This document shows, piece by piece, positions 46,451 through 58,109 of a stretch of DNA of 64,000 bases. Every line of letters starts with the position of its first letter. Within the stretch, counting starts at the first letter, position 1. The notes below the pieces were generated by a model, which had not been told where the DNA came from, did not search any database, and was given only the letters and a program-made list of their open reading frames with translations. Source of the DNA: Geosiphon pyriformis (Eukaryota > Glomeromycota > Glomeromycetes > Archaeosporales > Geosiphonaceae); the NCBI GenBank assembly GCA_016748015.1, contig JAAOMT010000597.1:907181-971180 (forward strand), given 5' to 3'. The position numbers were made by a program, and so were the translations under genes.

Positions 46451-46567
46451 ATAAAAAGCATCAATGGCTAATTAGAATTGTTTGTTGAAGTTTGAATAGG
46501 CAAGAACTGGTATTGTTATCAATTTTCTTTTGAAGATTTCAAAAACTTTTTACTGTTCATTAGTCAA

Positions 46568-47500
46568 TTAATATAGAACATTTTTGTTAATAAGGTAGTT
46601 GAATGGTTTTGCAATTTTAGAGAATTCTTTGATAAATTTTTGATAGTAAGAGGCTAATTCAATAAATTCTTTTAAGTTTGTAGTATTTTTAAGAATTTTA
46701 AAGTTTTTGACAGTGCTAATTGTTTTTGAATTGGGTTGAACTCCATCTTTGCTAACAATGTATTCAAAAAAGATTAAGCTTGTTTTTTTAAAGTGACATT
46801 TTTCAATGTTCAATTTCAGTTCTGCTTTTCATAATTGTTGAAATATTTTTTACAAGTAAATCAAATGAACTTTAAATATTGGGAAGTATACATCAGTATT
46901 ATCGAAATAAACAAATACTAATTGCCATAAAAGTCTTTTATATACAATATTTATAAGTCACTGAAATGTTGCTGGTATATTGCAAAGTCCAAAAAACATA
47001 AAGTTGAACTTGTAGTTTTCTCCTTAAGTAGTAAATGCTGTTTTGAATCGATCTTTGGGATTCATTTCAACTTGTCAGTATCTACTTTCCAAATCCAAGA
47101 TTAAAAAAAACTTTGCTTTTCCAAGAACATCTAACATGTTGTCAATTTTTGAGAGTAGGCAGGCATCTCTAATTATCATATTGTTGAGTTGACAATAGTC
47201 TACACAAAATCTGATTTTTCTGTTTTTTTTTTAATAAGGATTATTGGTAAGGCCCAAAAGCTTCTTGATAGTTGAATAAGACTATTGTTAAGCATTCTTT
47301 GTATCTTTTTTCTAATGAATTGGTAACTGGCAGATAAAACTCAATAGACTTGTTGATGTTTTAGTAAAGCATTTTCTATATGAATTTGGTACTAAACAAT
47401 ATTAGTTTTTCTTAGATTATTGTTGTTTTTTGCAAATATATCAGCAAATTTAGCAATAAGTTGCTTTAATTGTCTTTGTTGTTAAAGTTCTAAAAGACTT
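46568..47500 (-). pseudogene. Reverse transcriptase of copy B
   Basis: The active site near 46900 reads VYFDNTDVYFP, one Asp of YVDD kept and one changed to Asn. The open part 46568-46813 holds IEKCHFKKTSLIFFEYIVSK and FIELASYYQKFIKEFSKIAK, the connection to RNase H. The fingers are recognisable near 47.1-47.3 kb. Sequence similarity to A and D is much lower, so this is another family. Confidence 0.7.
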
Positions 47501-47697
47501 ATGTTGATTTGAGAGAGTTTTTCTTTAATAAAGTGGTAGTTTTCAGTAGTAGACAGAATATTTGGGTTTAAAAAGAGAGTATATCTCACAATTTCAATGA
47601 AATTAGAGACAATTTGAAGGGTTTTATCTTAAAAGATATTGCTATATATTACTTCAATTTCCAATCTATTTAATAAGATGATAGAATAATTGTTGGA

Positions 47698-48736
47698 ATT
47701 ATATTTATTTTAAAAGTAAAATGTAAAAAAAGAATATTAAATATCTTTAAAATCATACAATTTTTAAGAATAAAGTAATAGATTTTAATTTATAATATAT
47801 AAGATAAGGTGTATTTTGACGAATAGATATATTGTGATGAAGTTAAGAATTTGTTAAATTTAAATTATGATAAAATAGAAAATTTTTAATAAGTTTGTTT
47901 TTTGAAAAAACTTTTTTTTAATATCCAAAAAATTAAAACTTTATTAAAATCAAATAGAAATTATAAATAAGATTTGAAAATATGAAATGTTTTATTAAAA
48001 ACATAAACATAATTATATTTTTTATTTTTAAACATATATTGATAATACAAGATACTATGTTTTTAAAAAATAAATAAATCAGAAATCATAACTACAACAA
48101 AAGCAAAAGTACCAAAAACCATTATTCGAGAGAATTAAATAGTTGGAATAACTATTAATTAATAAAATTCTATTTTTTTTGGTTTATGTAACTCAAAAAA
48201 TAGCCAATAAAAAGTTGTACAAAAAAATATCTTTTACTATATTATCAATAAAAATTCTGGCTAATATTGCTATTGTCTCCTATATTATGACATATTTGAC
48301 AATTTAACACTTATATCTTTTTTTTCTAATTTTATTGTAAATACTCAAAAATATAATAAAACCAAATTTTACAAAAAACATAGCCAATTAATAAAAATTA
48401 AAAATTCTAAAATAGTGTATTAATGTAGTTTTGGGCAATTTTTATAAAGAAAACAATTACATTATTCAAATAAACAATTATAACTAATATCTTATATTAA
48501 AAAAACATTGTGTATAAAAATATTATTGTTTTAATTTTATATTTTTTTAAAACTATGTAAAATTTGCTGGTAAAAAAATCTAGCCAAAAATATTAAGTAT
48601 CATCATAATCTGAATTTTGAGCAAAAAAAAGCTGGAGCTTAACAAATCACAATATTTATTTGGAAAAGATGTATGATATTTTTATTTTACTATGCTTTTA
48701 AGAAATTTGGATACATAAAGACTGGAGATTGACACG
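47698..48736. other. AT-rich stretch without recognisable gene
   Basis: I see no open frame of note, no LTR similarity and no RNA gene. The copy B similarity ends sharply at 47697. The part next to 48736 may be 3' flank of the Kelch gene. Confidence 0.45.
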
Positions 48737-50240
48737 TCAATTACTGTAATTACTATCGAAACTTGAAGATGCTGAAGTGAAATTATCTTCATTCAGTTTC
48801 AGGCTTTTTGGTTTTCTGAGATATCTAAGCATCAATATTACAAAAACCAAAAGAATCAAAACACCACATATTATGATAATGGTTATGATTAATGTTATAT
48901 TAATAGTTGTTGGTAAAAATGAGAATGAGGATAAAAATAAAGATGAAAATGAAGATGATTCTGTGCTGGATTTAATTTTAAATGAGTTTTAATATTTCAG
49001 AGGATATTTTGTGAGTTCCAATGCATTAGGTTTATATTTTGTTGTCCAATTAAAATTTATCAGGTCTAAAATGCAAAATTGCTGAAATTAGTTAAATGGT
49101 TTATATATTTTAAAATTTAAATTTTTAATACTCTAAAGAATTTTAGATTCAGAAATGGCTCTAAATTGAATACTCACACTGTAAACTAGCACATTCAAAA
49201 ATTATAATTAAAATAAATAAAAATTCAATGTGCTTAATAATATTTTAAATGAAATAAATATAACTAAACAAAAGCCACAATGATTTTTGTTCCAACTATG
49301 GTCATTGTATATTGACTTCTTACAGATAGAGGTTCTTCAGTTGTGTTTTGTATCTTCCAAACATATGGTGTTTTAGTAGTATCTAGGATAATCAAATTGT
49401 TTAGAGCCCACGTCTTATTAAATTCTTTATCCCCAAAAATGATGATAGTATTATTTGAAACTAATTAGATTTTGAAAAAAAAGATTAACAACAATGAAAG
49501 CTTCTAAAGTTTGGTAAGTTTGAAAGTTTTCACAATAAATACTCTTTACTTACTACCGACAGCTGTATGCAGTCTTCTTGCTTCTAGTACGTTCCTCACT
49601 GAAATCTTGAAAACATCATTAATTTTTATGGATTAGTTTGATCTCTTTAAAAAACAAATTAATGAATAAGTTTTTTTAAGCAGATAAAAACCTTTTCAAT
49701 TCCATTCTCCAGTAAATTTATTATATACATATATGTCAGACATACTGAAAAAATTATAAACGTTTTCATTAAAGGCTCTACTAAAAACATACATTTTTCC
49801 ATTACTCAATAGAGTGACAGTATGTCTTATTATTGGTGCTAGAGAATTATTTTTTGTAAAATTCATATATTTATTCAATATAGAATCATAAATTACTAAT
49901 TCGTTTAGTAAAGAATTTGAGATCCTTCAAGTTTCAAATGTTGAGTCAAATTTATACATTAAATTTGGAGGTGGTGAATGTTGAGATGTACGACCACTGA
50001 AAATAAACATTTCTTTAAATTCGGCACCATATATGCTTGCTGAATGTGATTCACTTTGGTTATATTCAAATTTTCCCAGAGTAGTGAATCTACTGAAAAA
50101 AATATTGACATATTAAGTGCCCAGAGTTCTGTTGTTGCATACTCTAATCTGGTTCTATTGGCTGTGATTTTTCTTCTTTCATACATATACAGTACCTCTG
50201 AAAAATAATGACAAAGTAACTCTTGTGGCATATAATTCTT
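48737..50240 (-). pseudogene. Kelch-repeat membrane protein gene (N-terminally truncated)
   Basis: Minus strand, with introns. Exon region 50.23-49.69 kb: TTELWALNMSIFFSVDS, SIYGAEFKEMFIFSGR, RHTVTLLSNGKMYVFSR and SDIYVYNKFTGEWN, all Kelch blades. A short exon near 49.58 kb: VLEARRLHTAVG followed by the donor GTAAGT. Exon 49.46-49.27 kb: NTIIIFGDKEFNKTWAL and QYTMTIVGTKIIVAF. Last exon: DLINFNWTTKYKPN, a Ser-rich stretch, a membrane span ITLIITIIIICGVLILLVFV and a short tail RYLRKPKSLKLNE, stop at 48737-48739. One frameshift near 50.06 kb and a few stops (W or Q codons) mark decay. The N-terminus and any signal peptide are lost near the Tc1-like element at 50.37 kb. The type suggests a surface or vesicle protein of unknown ligand. 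Confidence 0.7.
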
Positions 50241-50367
50241 ATTATGGTCCGATCAGCTATTGTTAAGATATTTTAAGTAATAATTGGTACGTACATACAT
50301 TTTATTCTGCTATTTTTATTTTTTAAAACAAAATTGTTTTGATCAATAATGCATTTTATTTTTTGTA

Positions 50368-51385
50368 ATGAAATATAATCCTGTAAAATTCAATCGTGAA
50401 GTCGTTAAGAGATTTTGGCAACAAGGTTATCAAAGTCCAACTGAAATATCTTGAAAAACTAATGTTCTTTTTCACTTTTATAAACAATATATAGAACAAT
50501 TTCGTAAAAATGGTCAAATTCGAGCAATTCATTGTTCAGATTATCCACAAAAAACTTTACCAAAAATGTGTTGCCAGATTGGAAAAATTGTAAATCAAAA
50601 TCACTTTACTATAGCAATTAAAATCAAGACACAACTTGCAAAAACATATCCTGAGATTGAAATAAGTGAACAGATTATTTGCAATAAACTTTCTAAACTT
50701 GGTTATATAGTTGTTTTACTAAGACATGTATTTTTATTCACCAAACAAGCCAAACAAAACCAATTAGTATAGGCTCAAAAATATTCTAATTATAATTAGC
50801 ACAAAGTAGTATTTTCAGATGAAACAAATTTACAAATGTTTCGAAATACTTGCTTGGCTTGGTCTCATTTGGGTAAACCTTTTACACCAATAGTAAAACA
50901 TCTATTTAAACTTCATATGTAGGGAGCAATTTGTGCATATAGAAAAGTTGGAATATGCATCTTTACAGAAAATATGGACTGATATCTTTATTGTAAAATT
51001 CTTAATAAGAATTTATATTATAATGCAACTAGCATATATGGACAACAATATTAAATTTTCCAGCATGACAACAATCCAAAGCATACTTCAAAAGATCTTC
51101 ATGCAGATCTTGAGATGCAACTGCCAAATTATGTTTTGTTTTGGTCATCATATAGTCCAGATCTCAATCCAATTGAGAATATTTGGGCTATTCTTAAACA
51201 AAATGCTGAAAAAAAAGTCAAAACAATAATAGCACACAAAAAAATATCTCTCAAGTGATTTTTATTACAATAGTAGAAGAAAAATAGAATAATCTGTCTA
51301 ATGAGGCCATTTTTAACTGTATTATTAGTATGCAAAATCGAATTCAAGATTGTATTAGTGTAAAAGGAAGACATAGTAAATATTA
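50368..51385 (+). pseudogene. Tc1/mariner-like transposase, DD35E spacing
   Basis: The start ATG 50368 gives MKYNPVKFNREVVKRFWQQG, a helix-turn-helix, followed by a second HTH-like part (ISEQIICNKLSKLGY, 50650-50720). Catalytic triad: VVFSDETNLQMF (Asp, about 50815), FQHDNNPKHTS (Asp, about 51066) and DLNPIENIW (Glu, about 51170). Counting residues gives 35 between the second Asp and the Glu, not the 34 of Tc1. Several stops, including in the HTH (S*K). Length of about 340 codons is normal. I could not find convincing terminal inverted repeats. Confidence 0.78.
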
Positions 51386-51389
51386 ATTA

Positions 51390-52485
51390 TTTGTATATAT
51401 ATTCTTTATTTATATATCTATTAAATATTAAAATTTAAACAGAAATTATTATGTATAAAAAAAAAAAATACTTTACTATTACTTTTTGGAAGGATTGTAA
51501 TATCCTAAGAGCTCTTTTAATTATATTATAAATTACTAATAGTTATTTATATATTTTTTCTCTATTAATAAATTTTATACTTTAATTAACAATAATTATT
51601 ATTTCGTATTTTTGCATAATTTATTAATTATCATATATATAACTTTTTTATTAAGAATAAAATCTATTTTCAATTTTGTTCCTGGTTTAAGTTTTTTTAG
51701 TTTATTAAATAAAGATTTTATATTATAACAATTACTGTTAAAGATTTAAAAATAATTTTAATTTAATCAAAAAATTAACCAAATAACATTATATATAAAA
51801 TTTCTTTTTAATTGAGTTTTTTTTGAAAAACATCATAAAACTTGATATATTTTGTTAATATTATTTAGTATTAATCAGCCAATATTTTTGGAGTTTGAGT
51901 TTTTCAAAAATTTATTTATAAAGTATGGATGTATATTATTTTTAAAAAATTTATAATTTTTTGGAAACATTTTTAAAAATTAAATAAAGTTTGATTTTTT
52001 TACAAACATTTCTTTCTGAATATAATTTAATAAATATTATTTTTTTAAAAATTATAAATACATAATAATCTAAGTTATTAATAATTAATTAATTTTTTTC
52101 ATAGTTATATTTTTATTAATAGTTAATTTTAAGATTGTATTGGTATTTTAGTAATTGATTTTTTTTCAACATTAAAATTTATAATCAAATTTATTCAAAT
52201 AAAGTATTTAATAAGTTAATTATTTGTTTTCAAATCTTGTTTTGTATAAAGTTATAATTCTGAATTTAAACAACCAAAATATAACAATTTCTGATAAAAT
52301 TAAAACACAAATTAAATGTAAAATTGTATAAGCCAAGTGTATTTTTTAATGATGTTTATTTTTTGAACTAGTCTGTACTAGCTTAAAATAACCACTCTAC
52401 TTTAATACTATTATTATAATAAAATTTATTATCTTAAAATAATTTTTATCTTCTCACATATTTTTGGTTAACTCAGTCTGATTTT
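51390..52485. other. AT-rich stretch without recognisable gene
   Basis: Mostly A+T runs and short tandem-like stretches. No open frame, LTR or LINE block is recognised. It separates the Tc1-like element from transposase copy E2. Confidence 0.45.
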
Positions 52486-52489
52486 CAAT

Positions 52490-53460
52490 AAATTTTACTG
52501 ACTTGTTGATCAGAATGCGGTACATGAACATTTTGTGCTCAATCATAACTGTAATAAGCTGTGGCATTAATGCTACAATAATCAGTTTTATTTTCTGTCA
52601 CAAAATAATTCTTGTCTACTAATTTTCTTTGTTGCTTTGCTAATTTCATATTTTTGTTGTAATAATTTCTCTCCAACTTAGCCTTAACTAGATGTTCTTT
52701 GTACTTTTTTAATAAATCTTTTACTTCTTCCTTGCAAGCATTATACTGTAAGTCATTCCAAAAATGTTGGCACTTGTCACATAAATCCATTCTTGGAATT
52801 ATGATTTAAGTATAAAACGTTAATTGGTGTCATAACTTGCAAAATGCATCACATTTTAACAATTTTAATGTGTTATCATTTTCAAGACCTGCAATAAAAT
52901 CCTAATAAACTGATTTGTAACTCGTTTCAGTTAGCAAAAGTGTAAGCAATTAAGTAATTCGATTGACATTTCTACCAGAACTTGGTAATTCATGAATTTC
53001 AGCATAATTCTTGAGAAAATTTTTTATGGTAGTACCAACAGTTATATCTATAATTATTTTGGTTTTCCATCACAGCACTCTTTTTATATTACCATAAACA
53101 TGTAATATTATGTCATTTGTTGCTAGATGGTTTCTGACATTTTCAAAATAAGTGTAACCAATTTTTAACATATTAAGATACATTTGCTAACAAAGAGACA
53201 TATTGTGATCTCAATAGTAAAACATTTGCTTATTAGTATGTGTTTTCTTTCTAAGACATTGGCTGGCAGTTATTTCTCTATCATTCAGTGTTTTCAGTTG
53301 GGCCATTAAAAATATATTTTGTTCGGATCTAGAAAGAGCTTAAAACATCTCATGCAATTCAGCAAACTTTTTTTTTGGAATTATTTTTAAGCAACTACAA
53401 TTGCAACCTATCTCCAAGAAATACATTGTTTTTTTATATTCAGTAGAGTCATTTTAATTA
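52490..53460 (-). pseudogene. DDE-like transposase, second copy (E2), C-terminally truncated
   Basis: Aligns with E1 from its N-terminal GCNCSCLK patch (53.41 kb) through MDLCDKCQHFWNDLQYNACK (open piece 52539-52790) to the HYSYD region at 52.55 kb. Similarity ends near 52490, so the block with the putative catalytic residues is gone. It is followed on its 5' side by the same spacer and kinase tail as E1. Confidence 0.6.
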
Positions 53461-54073
53461 TTATTAAATTTTATTACTTTCATAACAGTAATCTGCATAT
53501 GTGTTCAAACAAAGGCATCAATTTTGAATTAAGCTGAGACTCTAAACTATTTTACTATTACTGTAGTTTCTGTTGATTATTAAGTCTGGAATAAATCACG
53601 TTTGATTGAAACTTACATTTACTACTCTGGCATTCTTAAGTTAATGGTCTAAATAAAATACCAACAATGAGTTCCAAAAAAAACTCTCTGTCATTTGACT
53701 TAAAAAAATGGCAAAATAAAATAAAATGCATTAAATTACAAATGTTGTAGCAGTGTGATTCTATTTATTACTTTATTCAAAATACACAAGAATTACAATG
53801 GAATTCAATAAAATAACTATTTTTATTCTAGCAATAATCAACTCAAATTCTATAATTATATTAATCTTACTAAGAATGACCAAATATAGGCTTATCTCTC
53901 TTTTTTTTTGTTATTACATTACCAGTATTTCAACCAATATAAAAGCATGATAATATTTAATTACATACTCAGTTATATAAGACAGTTTTTATAGTCATAC
54001 TTTTATACAATCATTAGATTCCTGGGAACTGACAGGACAACTGTGGAGACATGACTGTATATTTATCTAGTAA
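53461..54073 (-). repeat. Duplicated spacer with kinase-gene tail
   Basis: The part 54010-54073 encodes LLDKYTVMSPQLSCQFPGI and a stop on the minus strand, the counterpart of LLDKYIVMPLQLPYQFPGI at the end of the kinase gene (23218-23285). The rest is the spacer 22651-23217. Similarity to the kinase gene stops at 54073, where unrelated sequence beside a pogo-type transposase begins. Confidence 0.65.
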
Positions 54074-54089
54074 ATTAAAATTTCCATAT

Positions 54090-55198
54090 GACACCAACAG
54101 TTTTGAATTGTAGTTGTTGTTACTGTTAATTATGCATCAGTTAGAAAATCAACCACATCTTTTAATGTTACTATTAATATTGGAATCTTGTCATTATACT
54201 AATTAATAAGATGAAAAAGAAACAACTTTTGGTATTTTGTCTTAAAGGATGCAATAATTCCTGTATCTAATAGTTGTAAATGAGATGTTGTATTGGATAG
54301 TAGGTATTTAATTATAATATTAGATAATATAGAAGATTCTCTAACATGGAGACCAGTATTATCAAGCAATAGCAAAATCTTTTTTTTCTTGTGATGCATT
54401 TCTTTATTTAATAAATTAAGCCATTCACTAAAAATATCAGTTCACATCCATGTTTTTGTATTGTAACAATAAGTGATTGGAAGTGTATTCATATTAATAT
54501 TGCAAAAACATTGTGACTTTGCCGATAATTAAAGACTGCAACTTGATGCTATCTGTTGCATTACAAGCAAGAAGTATGGTAATTTGACTCTTATTACACT
54601 TGGTGCCAAAGGTAGATCTTGTTGCCAAAGTTGCATTTGGTGGCATTCTAAAGAATAATACTGTCTTATCAACATTGTAAATATCATTTAGATTATATTT
54701 ACTGATAATCTCACGCAGTTTCTTTCATTCCTCTGGTAAAATTTCCAAGAAAACACTGTTTGCTTCACCATACATTTTAATATGGTGCATATTATAACGT
54801 TTTTTGAACTTTTCTAACCAACTATCTGATGCTTTAAAATTATTTTCTTCTGAAAACTTTTCAGCAAACTTAAGAGCTTTCATTTGTAAAATTTTTCCAG
54901 TAAGAATGCAGTTGGTAGCTAGTGCTCCAAGCATCCATTCTCTCAGTGCATCATTTATCTTTGGAAACATTTCTTTTTTGTTCTTTGTCAATTGACCAGA
55001 GTTGTCAGATACATTTTTTTCAATCTATTGGTCTGATTTTGTGAGTATTTTTGTTATAGTAGAGTGGTCAATCTTTAGATTAAATATTTCGATAAGTCTA
55101 TTTGCTAAGTAGTCAGGATGCTCTAGTTTGTACTGACAGAGAGCCTTTTTAGTCTCCAAAGAGATTACTGCTTGTTTTTGGTTCATGTTTTTTGGCAT
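54090..55198 (-). pseudogene. Pogo/Tigger transposase (CENP-B type)
   Basis: From ATG 55198 (MPKNMNQKQAVISLE; an alternative start is 55186). The N-terminal CENP-B-like HTH is LANRLIEIFNLKIDHSTITKI. The second HTH is in the open piece 54725-54991 (SDSWLEKFKKRYNMH). DDD core: NVDKTVLFFRMPPNATLA (Asp; DE changed to DK), LLLDNTGLH (54.35 kb) and LQLLDTGIIASFKTKY (54.25 kb). It is relatively well kept, with a first stop after KSDQ. Cuts and pastes at TA in active relatives. Terminal repeats are not identified. Confidence 0.75.
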
Positions 55199-55366
55199 GT
55201 TAATAAGAATACATTTTTTATTGCATTTTGTTTTTATAATATGTTGATGTATCTGTTATGTTTCAAACATCATTTTTCCTTATATCTAATCAAACATGTA
55301 AGATGTTTCATGTTATATAAGATGCTTCAGATTATAAAAAGCAGCCAAATTATAAAAATAAAAGTT

Positions 55367-55567
55367 TTAATTCAACTGTAGGATTCTAAGTGCAAATAAC
55401 AGATTCTTAGTAAAAAGAAACCTAATTTTGATAATGTATCTGTGATACTTTTTGTCTCTTACTCCCAACTGATTATCAATAATGAAAGCTGTCAATTTGA
55501 TCTTCCGCATACTTGCATAATAGCATAAAAGATAGCACAATGTCATGTTGTTAAGCTCTTCAAACAC
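55367..55567 (-). other. Unassigned open frame
   Basis: 66 codons, MFEELNNMTLCYLLCYYASM with DNQLGVRDKKYHRYIIKI. Base composition is less AT-extreme than its surroundings, so it may be a piece of a real gene. I do not recognise it. It lies upstream of the pogo-type transposase on the same strand. Confidence 0.25.
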
Positions 55568-55714
55568 AGCAATGCCTATATTAATTGGAATATTGATATA
55601 AAATACTTTGCATAATGTTAAGGATATCAGAGTGAAAGTTAACTGCAGTTTTTTAAAAAATGTTCTGATTATTATAAGTTATGGAATTTGATATATAATA
55701 TATATAAGCATGTA

Positions 55715-56480
55715 ATGGCTTTCAAATTAATGTGGCCATATGTTGTTTTTAAGAAAAATCTATCTGTTGAAGGTTACTTAGAATAGACCCAAAATAAAAC
55801 AGATCTCACATTTAGGTTAAAGTATGAACAAGTCTTTTTTTATTTACAAGCAATTATTAACTTTCACACTGGAGTTTGTTTCAATAGGTCTTTATTAAGA
55901 CTTGTGGCTAGACAAATGTTGCACCAATTTGGTTTGCTTGGCACCATTCTATTTACCAATTAATTGAAATTGCTGATAAAGAACAATGGCTATGATTGAA
56001 GCCTAAAGTTTGCAAGCTGATTCAAGAAAGAATTGTAATTTCTCAATCTAAACTTTCAAATCAACATCAAAACCATGATGCAATACTTGAAGAAATTAAC
56101 AAAATGCTTAAATTGTTGATTCTTTTTACACCTTCACAACAGCATTGGGAAATTGCAGCACATAACTGTATCAAATTTGAGAGATTGTGTATTAATCTCT
56201 TTAATGTCATCGGATATTTTAAAAGTAAAATATACAGGTCTTATATACGTCTTAGCTTTATTGCTGAATCAAATTGATTTTGAGTTTAGATAAGAAAGAC
56301 ACAGTTTGTAAATTCAAATATCTCTAATTGTGTATTTTATGATATTGGCCATGAATGGATATTAAGCAAAGAAATGAAAAAATTCAGTAAAATTGCACAG
56401 ATAAAAAGAATAGACTTTCTGAATTAAGAAAACATTATTAGGTACTTGGAAACCAATTCCAGTAACAAGTGAAGAAGCAG
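55715..56480 (+). pseudogene. Relic of an unrecognised gene
   Basis: A continuous plus-strand frame of about 250 codons with a handful of stops: LMWPYVVFKKNLSVEGYLE, FYLQAIINFHTGVCFNRSLL, RQMLHQFGLLGTILF, then the open piece 55996-56277 (MKPKVCKLIQERIVISQSKL, SQQHWEIAAHNCIKFERL, SFIAESN), then EMKKFSKIAQIKRIDFLN. Coding character is clear from the even amino-acid use and Trp/His/Cys content. I have a vague memory of similar multi-copy proteins in Glomeromycotina but cannot name a domain. Stops such as L*L and E*T fit C-to-T changes. Confidence 0.5.
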
Positions 56481-56731
56481 ATCATCAAAAAATGTAAATC
56501 TGTTAATAAAATCACAACTATTACCTATTATTAACTCTCTAATACCTCTTTTAAGTGATCATGTTTTTAAAGCTTATCAAGTTAATTGTATAACAGCCTA
56601 ATAAATATCCTTTAAGAAATTAGAAATATATTGTATTGTGTACAGTTTTGTTTACCTTGGGTTGAGTGTATTACCATTTATAATTGGCATTTTTAAAATA
56701 TAATATGTTAAGTCTAGGTCCGAATCTCTAT

Positions 56732-57572
56732 TGTTACTCATAGAAATATAGGGAATATATATTAGCATAGTTATTAACCAATTAGAAGTAAACATAGTAA
56801 AAGATAGAATTCCAGAATTTCTCTCAGGAATTGCAAGATTTCAGAAATTACAGAATTCTTACAAGAAATTGCAGAATTCCAGAATTCCAAGATTCCTCTC
56901 AAAGGAATTGTAAGATTCCAGGAATCCCAGGATTTCTGTTGTGAAGAATTGAGAAATTGAGAAATCTCAATTATGTATATATAGCAATAAGATTAGAAGC
57001 TAAAAAGACAGACTTCCCAGTTTAGATTTTATCTAGACAACCTTTCAAACACTATAAATAACTATTTGGTATCTCAAACCTAATTCCACTATCAACCCTT
57101 CATGTTGATAGTAATTGATACTTAAACACACTAAAACAATAGCTCTTAATCACAGCTATTGATGGGATACTAACTTGCAAAACCACTTTGGCTTATTCAT
57201 TATTTTTTTTTCTTTTCTTTATTTTATTTTAATTTTATTGTTGTGCACTAATTGGTTGAATAAAATACTAGATTACTGATGTCAAAGATTGCCTGGTAAA
57301 AAACCTCTGCGAGAGGGTAGGACACATACAGAAGATATAGAATACTTACCAGAGGATTGTCAGCCATCACATTAAGAGAAGAATTGACAAAACTGTGGTT
57401 TCGGGAAGCTATGGATAAAACAACTATTGAATCTCTGTCTATTATACAAAGAACTCAAACCAAAACCTTCAGATACAAAACTTTCAGATTAATAACATTA
57501 ATGCAAATAACTTTTAGCACCAAGTTACAGATTTGTTATTTGATTCAACATCCCAAATAAATACTCATAACA
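56732..57572 (+). repeat. Solo LTR of family 1, well preserved
   Basis: Begins TGTTACTCATAGAAATATA and ends ATACTCATAACA. Flanks CTAT (56728-56731) and CCAT (57573-57576) form a 4-bp target duplication with one C-to-T change. Contains CCAAT (56778-56782), the palindrome array with two TTCCAGAA, and a TATATA box near 56975. It is the least AT-biased LTR of the window, therefore probably the youngest. No internal region adjoins. Confidence 0.88.
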
Positions 57573-57785
57573 CCATTCTGTGTGATTATGTTTGGATTAT
57601 AAAAAGCATTCAATATGAATTTATTTGTTTTAAAAAAGTTGATTTTTAATACATCTTTAAAACTATAAATCAAACTTTTGCTCACTAATACTAAATATTG
57701 GTTGAATGATGAATATAATGGCTAGTATGGAGCCCTTTTTTAATTGTGAATGTTAAAGTTGGTGTGAAAATGTATTTATTGAGTA

Positions 57786-58092
57786 TATATCAGAATTCTC
57801 ATGCTCTGAGTTTTATTACTGGCCACATTTTTTTTCTTAAGAAAAGGTAAATTCGAACTCCGTTCCCAGTTGATTTGCTTAAGCAATGTCCTATTAACAA
57901 ACTTGTTCCTGGAGGATTCCATTGGGCCATTATTCTCACTTGTAAGTCTGTTAATTCCTTCTCCCAATATGGAGAAAAAGTAATCTTATTAACCAAAGTT
58001 TAATCCAGAGTAATTTCATCAATACTTACAGCAACAGCTTCCAAAGCACTACCAGCCTTTGAAACACTACCAGTCTCTAAAGCACCAAGAGC
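57786..58092 (-). pseudogene. Unassigned coding remnant
   Basis: About 102 codons in one minus-strand frame with a single TAA: an Ala/Gly/Ser part (ALGALETGSVSKAGSALEA), then PYWEKELTDLQVRIMAQW and HCLSKSTGNGVRIYLFL, ending MWPVIKLRA. Codon use and Trp content mark it as coding. I do not recognise a domain. Its 5' end meets the pogo-like relic. Confidence 0.35.
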
Positions 58093-58109
58093 AGCAGTAT
58101 TGTACTATA

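Larger units (their letters stand above)
43010..47697 (-). mobile_element. Ty3/Gypsy element, family 2 (copy B), 5'-truncated
   Basis: Minus-strand order: RT (46.57-47.5 kb), RNase H (46.1-46.45), integrase (44.7-45.95), post-integrase ORF (43.85-44.3), polypurine tract, 3' LTR. It aligns with copy C over 4 kb and is less decayed. Similarity to C stops abruptly at about 47697, so gag, protease and dUTPase parts are missing here. Confidence 0.76.

Noticed and set aside
48777-48992. Plus-strand open frame with an acidic Asp/Glu tail
   Set aside because: It is the reverse of the Ser-rich linker and membrane span of the Kelch gene, which has a better coding story.
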